A stretch of 35,374 nt of DNA from Davidsoniella eucalypti (taxonomy: Eukaryota; Ascomycota; Sordariomycetes; Microascales; Ceratocystidaceae), in assembly GCA_004009845.1 (NCBI GenBank), contig RMBW01000190.1, forward strand, positions 1-35,374. Reading direction: 5' to 3'. A model generated the notes under the pieces. That model was not told the DNA's origin, ran no database searches, and saw nothing but the letters and a program-made list of their open reading frames with translations. Made by a program: the position numbers and the translations under genes. This document shows positions 26,619 through 35,374 of the stretch, piece after piece (position 1 is the stretch's first letter; every line of letters begins with the position of its first letter).

Positions 26619-26797
26619 TGTCAGGGGCTAAGGCCCAGTTGGTATTTGGCTAAGTAAGATACTTAGCCAGATAAACGGTTATAAATAGGGACCTATTCCC
26701 GCCGTATTCCAACAGATATTAGTCTTTCTCCTTCATCGGTATCAATCGAAGTCTTTACTCTAGATTGCTTGCCATTGCCTCTTCCTAGTTCGTGTCA
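26619..26797 (+). repeat. 5' LTR of element C2b (179 bp)
   Basis: As far as I can read it is identical to the C1 LTR, with the same U3 inverted repeat, TATA box and self-primer. The leader that follows has two GCAC/GTGC units and one CACG/CGTG unit, against three and two in C1 and C2a. Confidence 0.9.
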
Positions 26798-26943
26798 TTT
26801 TGATACCGATCTACCATCGTTCTCGTTCTTCGCACCCTACTGTGCACCTTGTTCTCTCACGCTATTCGTGACCATCATTCTCGCACCCTACTGTGCCCTC
26901 ACTTCGCCATCTCACTGACTAACGCGTCCACCTTACTTGCACC

Positions 26944-28916
26944 ATGTTGCAACTTTTCCTCCTTCACCTCTGGGCTGCCATCCTTGGAGCCCATCACGGC
27001 ACCGCCGAAGGTCTCGCCCTCGCATTCCTCGCAATTGCCTTCACCCACTTCATGCTAGACATCACGCGCCGCTTCTTGCTGGCCTTCAAGCCGCGCCATG
27101 TCGTCACCCCCTTTCTCCACCAGAGACGCCTCTGGAAACACCAAGGCTGGTGCTATTTAGCCCTGTTCAAACGCTCTGAGCGACCCCGTCTGGCCAAACT
27201 ACTTGGCCCCTTTCCCGCAGGCCCTGCCATCCTCGCACACGCTGCCCACTTTCACGACCACCTGCACTGTTTGTCCATCTCCACGGATATAATCGGCCAC
27301 ATTGTGCCCGGTCAAAGCAGCCTCAGGTCCCCGCGCAGCGCCCAGATTCTTCTGTCACGATTTCTTAGCAACCCTCACATCCTCGGCTTCGGCGCGTCCT
27401 CTAGCAAGGACATCCCCTTGCGCCCCAAGGAGAACGCCCCCAAAGTCAAAATCGAAGCCCCTCGTCGCTCTCTAAGCGGTCTCCCCCTGCCAGGCGCATA
27501 CTCCGACGATGCAGCAGACGTCTTCGAAGTTCTGTCCGCCAAATACCAAGCTGCCCTCGATAAAGCCCAACTGGATCCAACCGAATGGATATCACCCACT
27601 GCGCCAAGATGGGACTTCCAGTTCCACCACAACTTCAAAGTCGCAGAGATCCAGATGGCTGCACTCCAGGGCATGGCAGAACGCTCAGCCCCCGAATTCA
27701 AGGACCCTGTACGCACTGCTGAAGTACTGGACAACCTAGGCCGAGACATCCTCGCGCTCCTCGGTGGCAAATACGAAGACCCAGCCAACGACAACTTAGT
27801 AGACCTCAACCAGCTCGACGACTTAGAGGATAGACTCAAACCTCTCAACCTACGCCTCGCCCCTATCCGCGAACACGCCCCCACACCTCCAGAGAAAATG
27901 CTCACAACAACACCAGCATTCCCTCCTTCAGCTCACGGGATCGCCTTACTACCCCCTCGCGACGACCAGCTTGCCCGCCGCAAAGACGTTATCGACGCAG
28001 TCCGCAAGTTCGACGGCACCTTCGATTACGCCACCTGGAAGATGGAGCTTAACGAGAAATTCCTCGTGGACTCTTACCGCTTCTACTCAACCAGAGACCA
28101 GCTGGCGTACACGATGAACGCCCTGTCGACGGAGATCAAGGAACAGGTCCGCACCAAATACCTCGAATGCCTCCCCATGAACACCGGCTTCCAGGCCTTC
28201 CTCTCTTACCTCGACTCGCGATACGACGACCCTGACCGAGCGAGACTTGCCAACCGCGAATTGCTGAAGCTCAAGCAAGGCCCTACCGAGACGTTCGAAT
28301 CTTTCACCAACCGCCTCTGCTCCCTGCGCGACAAAGCCCATTTCTACGACCATAACACCCTCCTCTCCGTCCTCCAAGAAGGCCTCCACCTGGACATGCA
28401 AGTGCACTTAGCCAACATGTTCCATATCAGACCACTAGACGAAATGATCTCACAGATGCGCCCAGTCGCCCGCATCAAGGAAAGCGCCCTCGCCAAAGCC
28501 AAGGCCATAACCTCCAACCACTGGCGTTCAAACCCCTCGCCGACACCATCTCGTACGCCCGCGCCCAAATCACAAACCTCCTCAACCGACAGGCCCTGCT
28601 ATCACTGCCGCCAAACAGGCCACTACGCCTCCATGTGCCCTCTCACGCCCTGCCAGTACTGCAGCAGCCAAGCACACACCCTCAGGCACATGTCCTACGG
28701 CCGTATCCTGCTCTTCCTGCCAACGCAAGGGTCATACCGCCACTAACTGCCGTTCCAAGTCTCGCGCCTCTCGCCCTTCGGTCAAAAACGGCCCCCAGCT
28801 TCTCCCTGGATGACGTCCGCGCTCTTATTAGCGAGCAAATGTCAACCTCACAGCCACGCGCCCAGGGAGCCACTACCACTAACGTGACGGATACAGGAGA
28901 CCTCATGGATTTTTAG
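26944..28916 (+). pseudogene. gag: Gag of element C2b, frameshifted near its C-terminus
   Basis: It is open and parallel to Gag C1 for about 580 codons: hydrophobic start, GWCYLALFKR, capsid-like region and the first knuckle CYHCRQTGHYASMC. The middle region (about residues 190-320) has many more substitutions than the rest, which hints at a mosaic or relaxed segment. One extra base near 28680 shifts the second knuckle out of frame (stop 28746). A deletion near 28790 returns to the frame that ends ...DTGDLMDF-stop. The slippery site and stem-loop remain. Confidence 0.87.
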
Positions 28917-28942
28917 ACAGTCGGGATAAATCGCGCCCCGAC
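28907..28942 (+). promoter_or_regulatory. gag-pol -1 frameshift cassette of element C2b
   Basis: G GAT TTT (28907-28913), spacer TAGACA, stem GTCGGG / CCCGAC, loop ATAAATCGCGC. Only one spacer base differs from C1, although the surrounding gag has suffered indels. Confidence 0.78.
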
Positions 28943-28981
28943 CAGGGGGGATTAATTGGTGACCAGATAGTTGAAACTGAG

Positions 28982-29629
28982 ATGGGGGCTTTAGGAAATT
29001 ACTTAGACGTAAGTTTAGGAAGTTATTCTACAAAAGCCCTCGTCGACAGCGGATGCCTCACCGTCGCCGTCATTCCCCCGCGTCTCCTCCACCTTGCTAC
29101 CCTCACACACCCCATCTCCGAACGGGTCATCGTCCAAGTCACTACGCTGGACAACCCCCCACTCATCGACAACCATCGCCGAACTCCCCCTGACCATCAA
29201 CGGCCACACGGAAACCATTTGGGCCTACGTGGTTCCCGGCCAGTCCGAAGACATAATTCTAGGACAAAGATGGTTAGTTAACAATGACGTTCGGCTCAGG
29301 CCCAGGACTCAGGAAATTACAATCTTACCAGCAGAAGAGTTAACTGCTGAGGAATTCTACAAGCTCTGTGGAAGTGCGGATAACCCGCATATTTATAGAG
29401 CTTCGAAGAATATCAAGATTGCACTCGCACACAAAGACAAGTCCCCCCCACTTGCCGGATTGGTTAGAACCTGTTGCCTCGGCTTTTGACCCCAAATTAG
29501 CCACAACATTACCCCCTCATCGACCAGGGATAGACCTGGAAATTAAGTTGAAACCAGGCGCCACTGTCCCTACCCAGTCTCTCTACCCGGTCACGCGCGC
29601 AGAACTCCTAGTCTTGCAAAAGACCCTGG
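28982..29629 (+). pseudogene. pol: Pol of element C2b, N-terminal fragment with frameshifts
   Basis: The protease start (KALVDSGCLTVAVIPPR) matches C1. An extra A near 29171 (CGACAACC against CGACACC) breaks the frame, the middle (WAYVVPGQSEDIILGQRW) is in the next frame, and a 2-bp loss near 29445 shifts it again. The third frame reads HLPDWLEPVASAFDPK to LLVLQKTL. Pol then meets the LTR of element D. RT and all later domains are absent in the window. Confidence 0.87.
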
Positions 29630-29820
29630 TGTGACGATCTACGACGAGAACGAGGCTTGCAGAAGTAGAAGAGATATAGTATTTGACGAGGTTAAAGAAG
29701 ATAGAGAGGGAAGAAAAGAACTAGACAAGAATAAGGAGGGGAGACGGCCTCCTTATATAGACAAAAGTAACGGCTGTGGTAGATACCACAGCCAACAAGA
29801 TTGGGTCCTAGATCCTTTCA
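29630..29820 (-). repeat. 3' LTR of element D (191 bp)
   Basis: On the minus strand it starts TGAAAGGATCTAGGACCC, comparable to TGTAAGGGTCTAAGGCCC of B and E, and ends GTCACA. U3 holds a perfect 10-bp inverted repeat with a 2-nt loop (29772-29793; GGCTGTGGTA and its complement), 12 nt before TATATAAG. By analogy the transcript should start at ATCTTCTTTAA, 57 nt after the TATA start. This predicts TTAAAGAAGAT just inside the unseen 5' LTR. Confidence 0.8.
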
Positions 29821-29834
29821 ACTACCCCCCCCTC
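29821..29834 (-). promoter_or_regulatory. Polypurine tract of element D
   Basis: On the minus strand, GA, a run of eight G and TAGT directly precede the 3' LTR. It corresponds to the G run plus AAGAAT in element A. Confidence 0.75.
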
Positions 29835-29998
29835 AATGTTCTAACTAACCTAAGATATATGAGCCCCCCTCCATGAGGCTGAGAAAAAGAAATGAAAAAT
29901 AAAAAATTATTGATACAAATTGGAGGGACCAGAAAAAACAATGAAAAATAACCAGATACCAAGAAGAAGAATGAGTGACAAATCACCTATGACTAAGT

Positions 29999-32900
29999 TC
30001 AATCCGAGCGACCATTCGCCTCTGCGAAGATTTTCCAAGCTAAGGTATCCTTAACGTGAATGAGGGGTTCCCAGGTAGCGTCTTCGTAACCTAACCACTT
30101 GACTAACGCCTGCTCTGCTCGTCGATTTTTACGTGTCTTTAAAATACTCTCTACCCTCCATTCGCCAGCTACCAGGTCAGGATTCGAAGCTGCTTCACGC
30201 TCCGTCACCGGCCCCCGGCTCATCATCTTGTAAGACTTGAGAGGGAGCGGATCATTAGCGGCTCGGCGCACCATGCTGACATGAAAACTTGGCCAAATGT
30301 TGCCTGGGACATTGAGCTTGACCACGTGGCTACCTACTAGTCCTGTGACTTTGTAGCGTTTGGCTAGCCAATCGAGTTTGCGAGAGGGACGAGCTGTGGA
30401 AATGTTTTTAGTACTAAGATACACTGTATCACCCACATGGAACTTCTCAGCTGGCTGACGGTGGCGGTTCGAGGCTCTCTCCTGCGCTTCTTGAGCAGCA
30501 GCAAGAGAGGCGCGGCAAAGGCCATGGCATCGCGTAGCTTGCTTAGCCACTGCTGTGCACCCTCGACTGGAGATCCAGCAGAAGCAGGCAGCCCTTGAGT
30601 CGACGGCTCGATGATATCGATGTTGAAACCGTGGTTGGCGAAGAAGGGGGACATGCCGGTGCTTGATGCGATCCTGTTGTTGAGAGCAAGCTGCGCTTGC
30701 GGCAGGAGATCTGCCCAGTCGTTTTGAGCAAAAGAACAGAAGTTGCGAATATAGGCTTCGATTTCCTGATTACTTCTTTCTTGGGCTCCGTCGGTTTGTG
30801 GGTGGAAAGCGGTGGACAAACGTCGCTTGATGCCTAGGCGCCTGCAAACTTCTCCCCAAAATAAATGCGCAAATTGGGGGCCACGGTCAGAAACTATTGC
30901 TGAAGGAAATCCATGATGGGAGAATACGTTTACCAGAAGGGCCTCTGCAGTATCACGAGAGGAGGTAGACTTCATTGGAATCAACACTTGGGACTTGGTA
31001 AGACGATCGGTGACTCCTAAGATTGCTGTGCAGCCGCGGGACTCTGGTAGAGGGCCAATAAAGTCCATGGCCAGCTCTGTCCAGGGCCGTGCTGGCACTG
31101 GCAACGGCTTAAGTAAACCACGTTTTTGTTCGCGCCAAATCTTGCTTTTACCACAAGTAGAGCAATTCGAAAACAAACCTGCGCACGTCCGAAGTTAATC
31201 CAGGCCAAGCATATTCTCGAGAGACCAGATCGCGGGTAATGTTACGACCAGGGTGGCCTGCCAAATAAGAATCGTGAATGTTCTGAATTTAATTTAGTGC
31301 GGAGGGGTTCAAAACGTGGAATCCATAAGCGGTCGCGCCAGCGGAGTAAACCTTTATCGTCAAGTCGGCATTCGCTGATCTGCCATTGCAGTCCCCAAGC
31401 GGGAGGAAAAGTTCGTGCACCTGATTTGACGAGATCACGAGCAAGCCACCAACGGTTGTTTGTGCTTTAGTGCGTCCATCCAGAGCTGGGACAGTTCTGG
31501 GTCTTGAAATGGAGACACTAATACCGTGGTGCGAACTTGTTCGTCTGTAGAAATGTCCTTGTCGGGTCCTGTGCCCACATAGCGCCAACAACGACCAAGT
31601 CAGGACTGCCGGGAAGCGTTTTCAGCATTTGGTGGTCTCGGCTGGCTAGTCTGTCGTCGGTGGCGTCGTGTGGCATGTCCTGATCCCGTCGTGAAAGGGC
31701 GTCAGGAACTACTTGAGCAGTGCCAGGACGATGGCGGAGAGAGAAGGAGAAATCTGACAGTTCGTAGGCCCAGCGTCTCTGTCGTTCACCGAGAATGCGT
31801 TTCGTGCGGAAATATTCCAAGTTCAAGTGATCAGTGTATACTACAAACTCGGTTCCAAGCAGGAAATGACGCCACTCACGGATTGCCCAGTAGACAGCCA
31901 GCATTTCCTTGTCGTGAATAGGATAGTTGGCTTCTGCCGGAGAGAGCTTGCGAGATAAAAACGCAACAGGTCTGAATAGGCCGTCGGGGCTTCGTTGTGA
32001 TAGTTCAGCACCAAGGGCGTATCCAGAAGCGTCTGTGGACACTAACGGTTTCTCGGTCAGGATCGAAAGGTGCTAGCACCGGGGGAGAAATAAACGCGGA
32101 CTTAATTTCCTCAAAAGCCTTGGAGCACTCAGGCGTCCAGTCGAACGGCACATCTTTCTTGGTAAGGGCAACCAGCGGAGACAAGATGGCGGAGGCATGA
32201 GGAACAAAGTCTCGATAAAGTTAATGAAACCCAAAAATCCGCGTAGTCCTTTCAGAGTCTTCGGCTGCTCCCAGTTGCGGATGGCTTCAGTCTCGGGGTC
32301 GGCCTTAATGCCGACACTAGGTCCAACAATGAAACCCAAGAACTTGATTTCTTTCGCTGCGAATACACATTTCCGCAGGTCAAGCTGTAAGCCAGCAGCA
32401 TCTAAAGCAGAGACAATCTCCAGGACTAGCTTCTTGTGTTCCTCCAAAGTCCCGTTGGAAGTTACATCTATGTCGTCGATGTAGGCATCACAGTTTATAC
32501 CCAGCCATTTTCGTAGCACGCTGTTGATGTAACGCTGGAAAGCGGCAGGTGCATTGAAAGGCCAAAAGAACTACGGTCCATTCAAAGGCACCCAGCGGCG
32601 TACGAAATGCTGTGAGTTCTTCGGAGCCAGGGGCGATTCTGATACGGTGAAAGGCGGCTATAAATCCAGTTTGGTAACCCATTTACTTTCGGAAATCCGG
32701 CGTAAGGTATCTTGGATACGCGGGAGAGGGGTATGCATCCTTCTTGGAGATAGCGTTGATGGCCCTATAATCGACACAGAACCTGATACCGCCGCCTGGT
32801 TTACGAACGAACAATACTGGAGCACCCACGTTAGACTTCGTGTCACGAATGCGGCCAGCTTCCATAAGCTCGTCCAGAACTTCTGAAGAGCAAGGAGCTC

Positions 32901-33519
32901 TAGCCGAGACATAGATCTAAGGGACTGGAGGGGGTAACTTTCCTTCTAATAGTTGGATCTCAAGATCTAACACCCGGGCGATGAGGTGGTAACTCGACTG
33001 CGCGCTTCGGCTCAAAGGCAGAAAGCCACCGGCTTCAACCAGTGGGAACCGGCGGTCGTTCCTTGTCCTGGCTTCGAGCGCATCGGCGACGTCCTTAGCA
33101 GTGACTGCGTAAATGGTCAACTTCTCGTGGTCGCCAGCTTCTGAAAAACAGCAGCACCATCCATCTGAAGATTTTGGCAAAAACAATTGGTCCTGAGTTC
33201 GGGGTTAAATGAATGTCATGGTCGAGGAGCCAACGTTGCCCGAGAATTAAATCTTCAAGCTGACCGGGATAACGTACGCCCAAAGGGTTTCGGTATGGTC
33301 ATCAATAGAGAGGGAGAACTTGGCTATTTTGTCAATAAGTGGTGGTCTTGTGAAGTAGACACCTGCTCAACCATTCGAGGGGTAATCGGAGCAGTGACTT
33401 CAGCATACTTCACAAGGCGCGGGGGTACAGCAGCTAGGCAGAGACAGCCAGAAATCGATGAAGGCACGAGTACTATATTTATTTAAACTGACATCTAAAT
33501 ACAATCCTTGCGCATTCAT
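29999..33519 (-). pseudogene. pol: Pol of element D, multiple frameshifts
   Basis: The minus-strand ATG at 33519 begins MNAQGLYLDV. The frame breaks within the protease DSG motif around 33455. Identifiable pieces then follow: late protease (LEDLILGQRWLLDHD), RT (FVRKPGGGIRFCVDYRAIN ~32800; YIDD ~32480), RNase H (STDASGYALG ~32035, TDHLNLEYF), the integrase zinc finger split by an extra base near 31165, the DDE core (MDFIGPLP, SDRGPQFAH, QERSNQEIE), the GPY/F-like module (FHVSMVRR) and a chromodomain near 30020-30170 (VKWLGYEDATWEP). The stop is TGA at 29999-30001. At least six frame changes are needed between these pieces, so this copy cannot encode Pol. Confidence 0.88.
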
Positions 33520-33557
33520 CTTTCTTGGCTATCAGATCTCCTTGCTGTGTACTTACA

Positions 33558-33591
33558 CCGGGAGCGACTTTTCCCGGGCAATCAAAAATCC
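33558..33591 (-). promoter_or_regulatory. gag-pol frameshift cassette of element D (diverged)
   Basis: On the minus strand: G GAT TTT, then stop TGA, 6-nt spacer TGATTG, a left arm CCCGGG, loop AAAAGTCGCT and right arm CCCGG. Five pairs form. The loop keeps the AAGTCGC core of A and B. The stop differs (TGA, not TAG), but the heptamer and spacer length are the same. Confidence 0.65.
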
Positions 33592-35075
33592 GTCTCGCCG
33601 TCTTCAGAGTAGTTGTCGGACAGGATGACAGCGCGGTTGGACAGGGCTTGTTCGGGGCAGCTAGTCTCTGCGAAACTTTGACTCACCAGAGGACGTGGCA
33701 ATGGGTTGGTAGCGGCAGCCTGTGCTCTGACAACAGCCGGGCGAGAGTAGGGCAGTTGTGGTAGGTATGGCCAATTTGTCTCAGCGGAAACAACCGCCTT
33801 CTGCCTTAAGCTTCTCCTTTTCCGCAGCAGTTAGCCTGGCGGGGCGTTCAGAGTTGGCTGGACGGTCCGTTGTGGCAAGACGACGAGAGGGGACCCAGTC
33901 CATGGCGTCAGAGTCGACTGATGGACGGGAGGGTGGGACAAAACATGAGGTGTGTTGGACGACCTGGGTGGACGACTTGGAAAATGATGACTGCTTGAGG
34001 GGGGCTGGATGGGGTGCGAACGGATGCAGTTCCATGCGAGTAGCGGCACGCTGCAGGCCATTGATGACTTGTTCCAGCCGGGTTTCGTCGAACGCATGCA
34101 GCACGTCGGGCAAAATCGGGGTAGATTGCTCTGGAGAGATACCCGATGCTGTGTACGTCGACAGTGACCCCAGCTTAGCAGGGCGGAGCTTTTGGAAACG
34201 TTGGATGAAGTCGGAAAATGGTTCTTTGCGCCTTGCCGAAGCTCGTGGAGCTCTTCCAACGCTCGACCGTAACATGGGGTCAATGAACATTGTCCAGCTC
34301 AGCAAGGAATCCTCGTACGGCCTGGACTGCAATTGGACTTGCTTGTACCATGGTTCGATTTGCATCATAATTTTGTCGAAAGTCGCGAGTAGATAGGAGA
34401 GATATATCCGTGAGAGCCGATAACGGTCCATCGGCAGCAATCTTGCCTTCCATTTCACACCTCCAGGCTGAAATATTCCGCTTGTCTCCTGAGAACTTGG
34501 AGGCATCAGGTAACGAGAATCTGGTAGTGGATTTCTGGGGCAGTTTGGCTTGTAACTCAGCTAGCCGAACTTCCTTTTCGGCAATGGAAATCTGCACATC
34601 GAAGTCTGCTGGCGGAGGTGTTCAGCCTTGAGCTGGTTTCGAAGCTCGAAAGGTCTGACGCACCTGCTCCAATGCCCAACATTCTATTGTTGAAGAGGAA
34701 GCGAAGGACACGAGCACGGGCAGCAGGCTCGAATCGAAACGAGCGTGGGCTGGCTCGCTATGGCCGACCAGAACAGAAAGGGAGAAACGGATGTGAACCA
34801 AGTGGTCGTGGAACGAGGACTCATAGCAAATTTGAGGCCGGTTGGGAAGGGCCGAGGAGTTTGGCGATAGCTGGCCGAGCGGATCTTCGAAACAAGGACA
34901 GATAGCACCATCCTGGGGCGCGGACCAAACGAGGGCAGAGCGGGGTAGCCTGGCGCTGATGACGCACGACGGGCGAACCGCGGGGTAACGTTCCTGGCCA
35001 TCGTGCACAGCACTGACTGGTGTAACCCAGGAAGGAAAAAGCGAGAAAAAAAGAGAGAAAGTTGAGGAAAATCAT
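33582..35075 (-). pseudogene. gag: Gag of element D, multiple frameshifts
   Basis: The minus-strand ATG at 35075 starts a hydrophobic stretch (MIFLNFLSFFLAFSFLGY). The shared motif APGWCYLSLFRRSARP follows about 50 codons later, then, after a frame change near 34830, SFHDHLVHIRFS. A capsid-like region lies around 34150-34540 in two frames (DASKFSGDKRNISAWRCEMEG; FSDFIQRFQKLRP). One zinc knuckle near 33750-33795 is split by a one-base loss (CFR... then GHTYHNC). The end reads ...EDGETDF-stop, the D-specific version of the acidic tail that carries the slippery site. Confidence 0.82.
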
Positions 35076-35374
35076 GGGGGGGCAGACAAAATGTGAGTTT
35101 ACACAACTAGATGTAAAAGACTCCTCACAAGCGAGAGCAAAACAGTAAAGCTTTTCCAAAACGCTCAAACTTTACCGTGAAAAAACTCGCTACGACGCAA
35201 AACAAGTTCTGCAGTAACGAGAAGTCAACTGGCTTAAGAGAAAGAGTTTATTCCAAACTTTGTAGTATGGTCTTGGGTGCGAAGAGAGTTATAACAAGGA
35301 GTTGTCTGAATCTGACAAAGTGAAAGCAAAGAGAGAGGACAAGACGAATCGTGTTGAACAGTCAACAATAAAGA
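35076..35374 (-). other. 5' leader of element D (partial)
   Basis: Untranslated leader on the minus strand, cut by the window edge. It has perfect short inverted repeats: TGTTGA / TCAACA (35352-35367) and TTGTC / GACAA (35302-35318). No regular array or primer site is visible; the primer site should lie just beyond 35374. Confidence 0.55.

Larger units (their letters stand above)
26619..29629 (+). mobile_element. Element C2b: family C retrotransposon, frameshifted, 3'-truncated
   Basis: LTR, priming site (TTGATACCGAT, from 26800), shortened leader, gag with indels, frameshift cassette and the first ~215 codons of pol. It ends at 29629, where the LTR of element D (opposite strand) begins. It starts inside gag of C2a after CTGTT, at a site where gag itself reads TTGTC like the LTR start. 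Confidence 0.9.
29630..35374 (-). mobile_element. Element D: minus-strand chromovirus, heavily frameshifted
   Basis: On the minus strand, from the right edge: part of the leader, gag, a frameshift cassette, pol through the chromodomain, polypurine tract and 3' LTR (29630-29820). The 5' LTR lies beyond 35374. Many single-base indels break both genes. It sits in pol of C2b after CCTGG. Proteins are clearly of the same superfamily as A-C but more diverged. Confidence 0.9.

Noticed and set aside
33758..34396. 212-codon plus-strand ORF over gag of element D
   Set aside because: The minus strand carries the conserved Gag pieces here; the plus-strand ORF is a shadow over frameshifted gag.

Overview
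The window is a dense nest of retrotransposons with no recognisable host gene. The likely source is a filamentous fungus, probably from the Dikarya. The reasons are chromodomain-bearing Ty3/gypsy elements with very short LTRs (178-191 bp), 5-bp target-site duplications, Tf1/sushi-like self-priming signals, and a Tad1-like non-LTR element with APE, RT and RNase H domains. The species cannot be named from the sequence. I see no tRNA, rRNA, CRISPR array or bacterial signal.

Layout, left to right. 7-6401: element A, a complete Ty3/gypsy chromovirus with identical LTRs and intact gag and pol. 6402-11310: a 5'-truncated Tad1-like LINE on the + strand, whose ORF2 is split by a solo LTR (family E) with a 5-bp TSD; an 11-copy decamer array and a short (AATCA)n tail follow. 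11311-11721: no gene. 11722-17297: element C1, a second chromovirus family that loses its 3' end at 17296-17298. 17296-21733: an AT-rich, gene-poor tract bounded by two copies of an unclassified ~0.5 kb repeat R. Inside it are a minus-strand solo LTR of family C, a decayed minus-strand copia-like relic, and, within R2, a 213-bp solo-LTR-like insertion. 21734-25912: element B, related to A, with a solo LTR of its own family in gag and several frameshifts. 25913-26618: element C2a, a 5' fragment. 26619-29629: element C2b, frameshifted. 29630-35374: element D, a fourth family on the minus strand, heavily frameshifted, with its 5' LTR beyond the window.

C1, B, C2a and C2b each stop exactly where the next element begins. 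This fits a Russian-doll insertion series of which only the left arms lie in the window.

The most interesting content is a set of RNA structures shared by the LTR families and supported by covariation: (1) a gag-pol -1 frameshift cassette with fixed geometry (G GAT TTT, stop, then a stem-loop with different stem sequences but a near-constant loop); (2) an 11-nt self-priming pair between the LTR and the site just after it, with a matching substitution between families; (3) arrays of small hairpins in the 5' leader, of unrelated sequence in different families; (4) an inverted repeat just upstream of the TATA box whose sequence differs in each family. All four Gag proteins also share a hydrophobic N-terminus followed by a GWCYLxLF motif that I cannot assign to a known domain.
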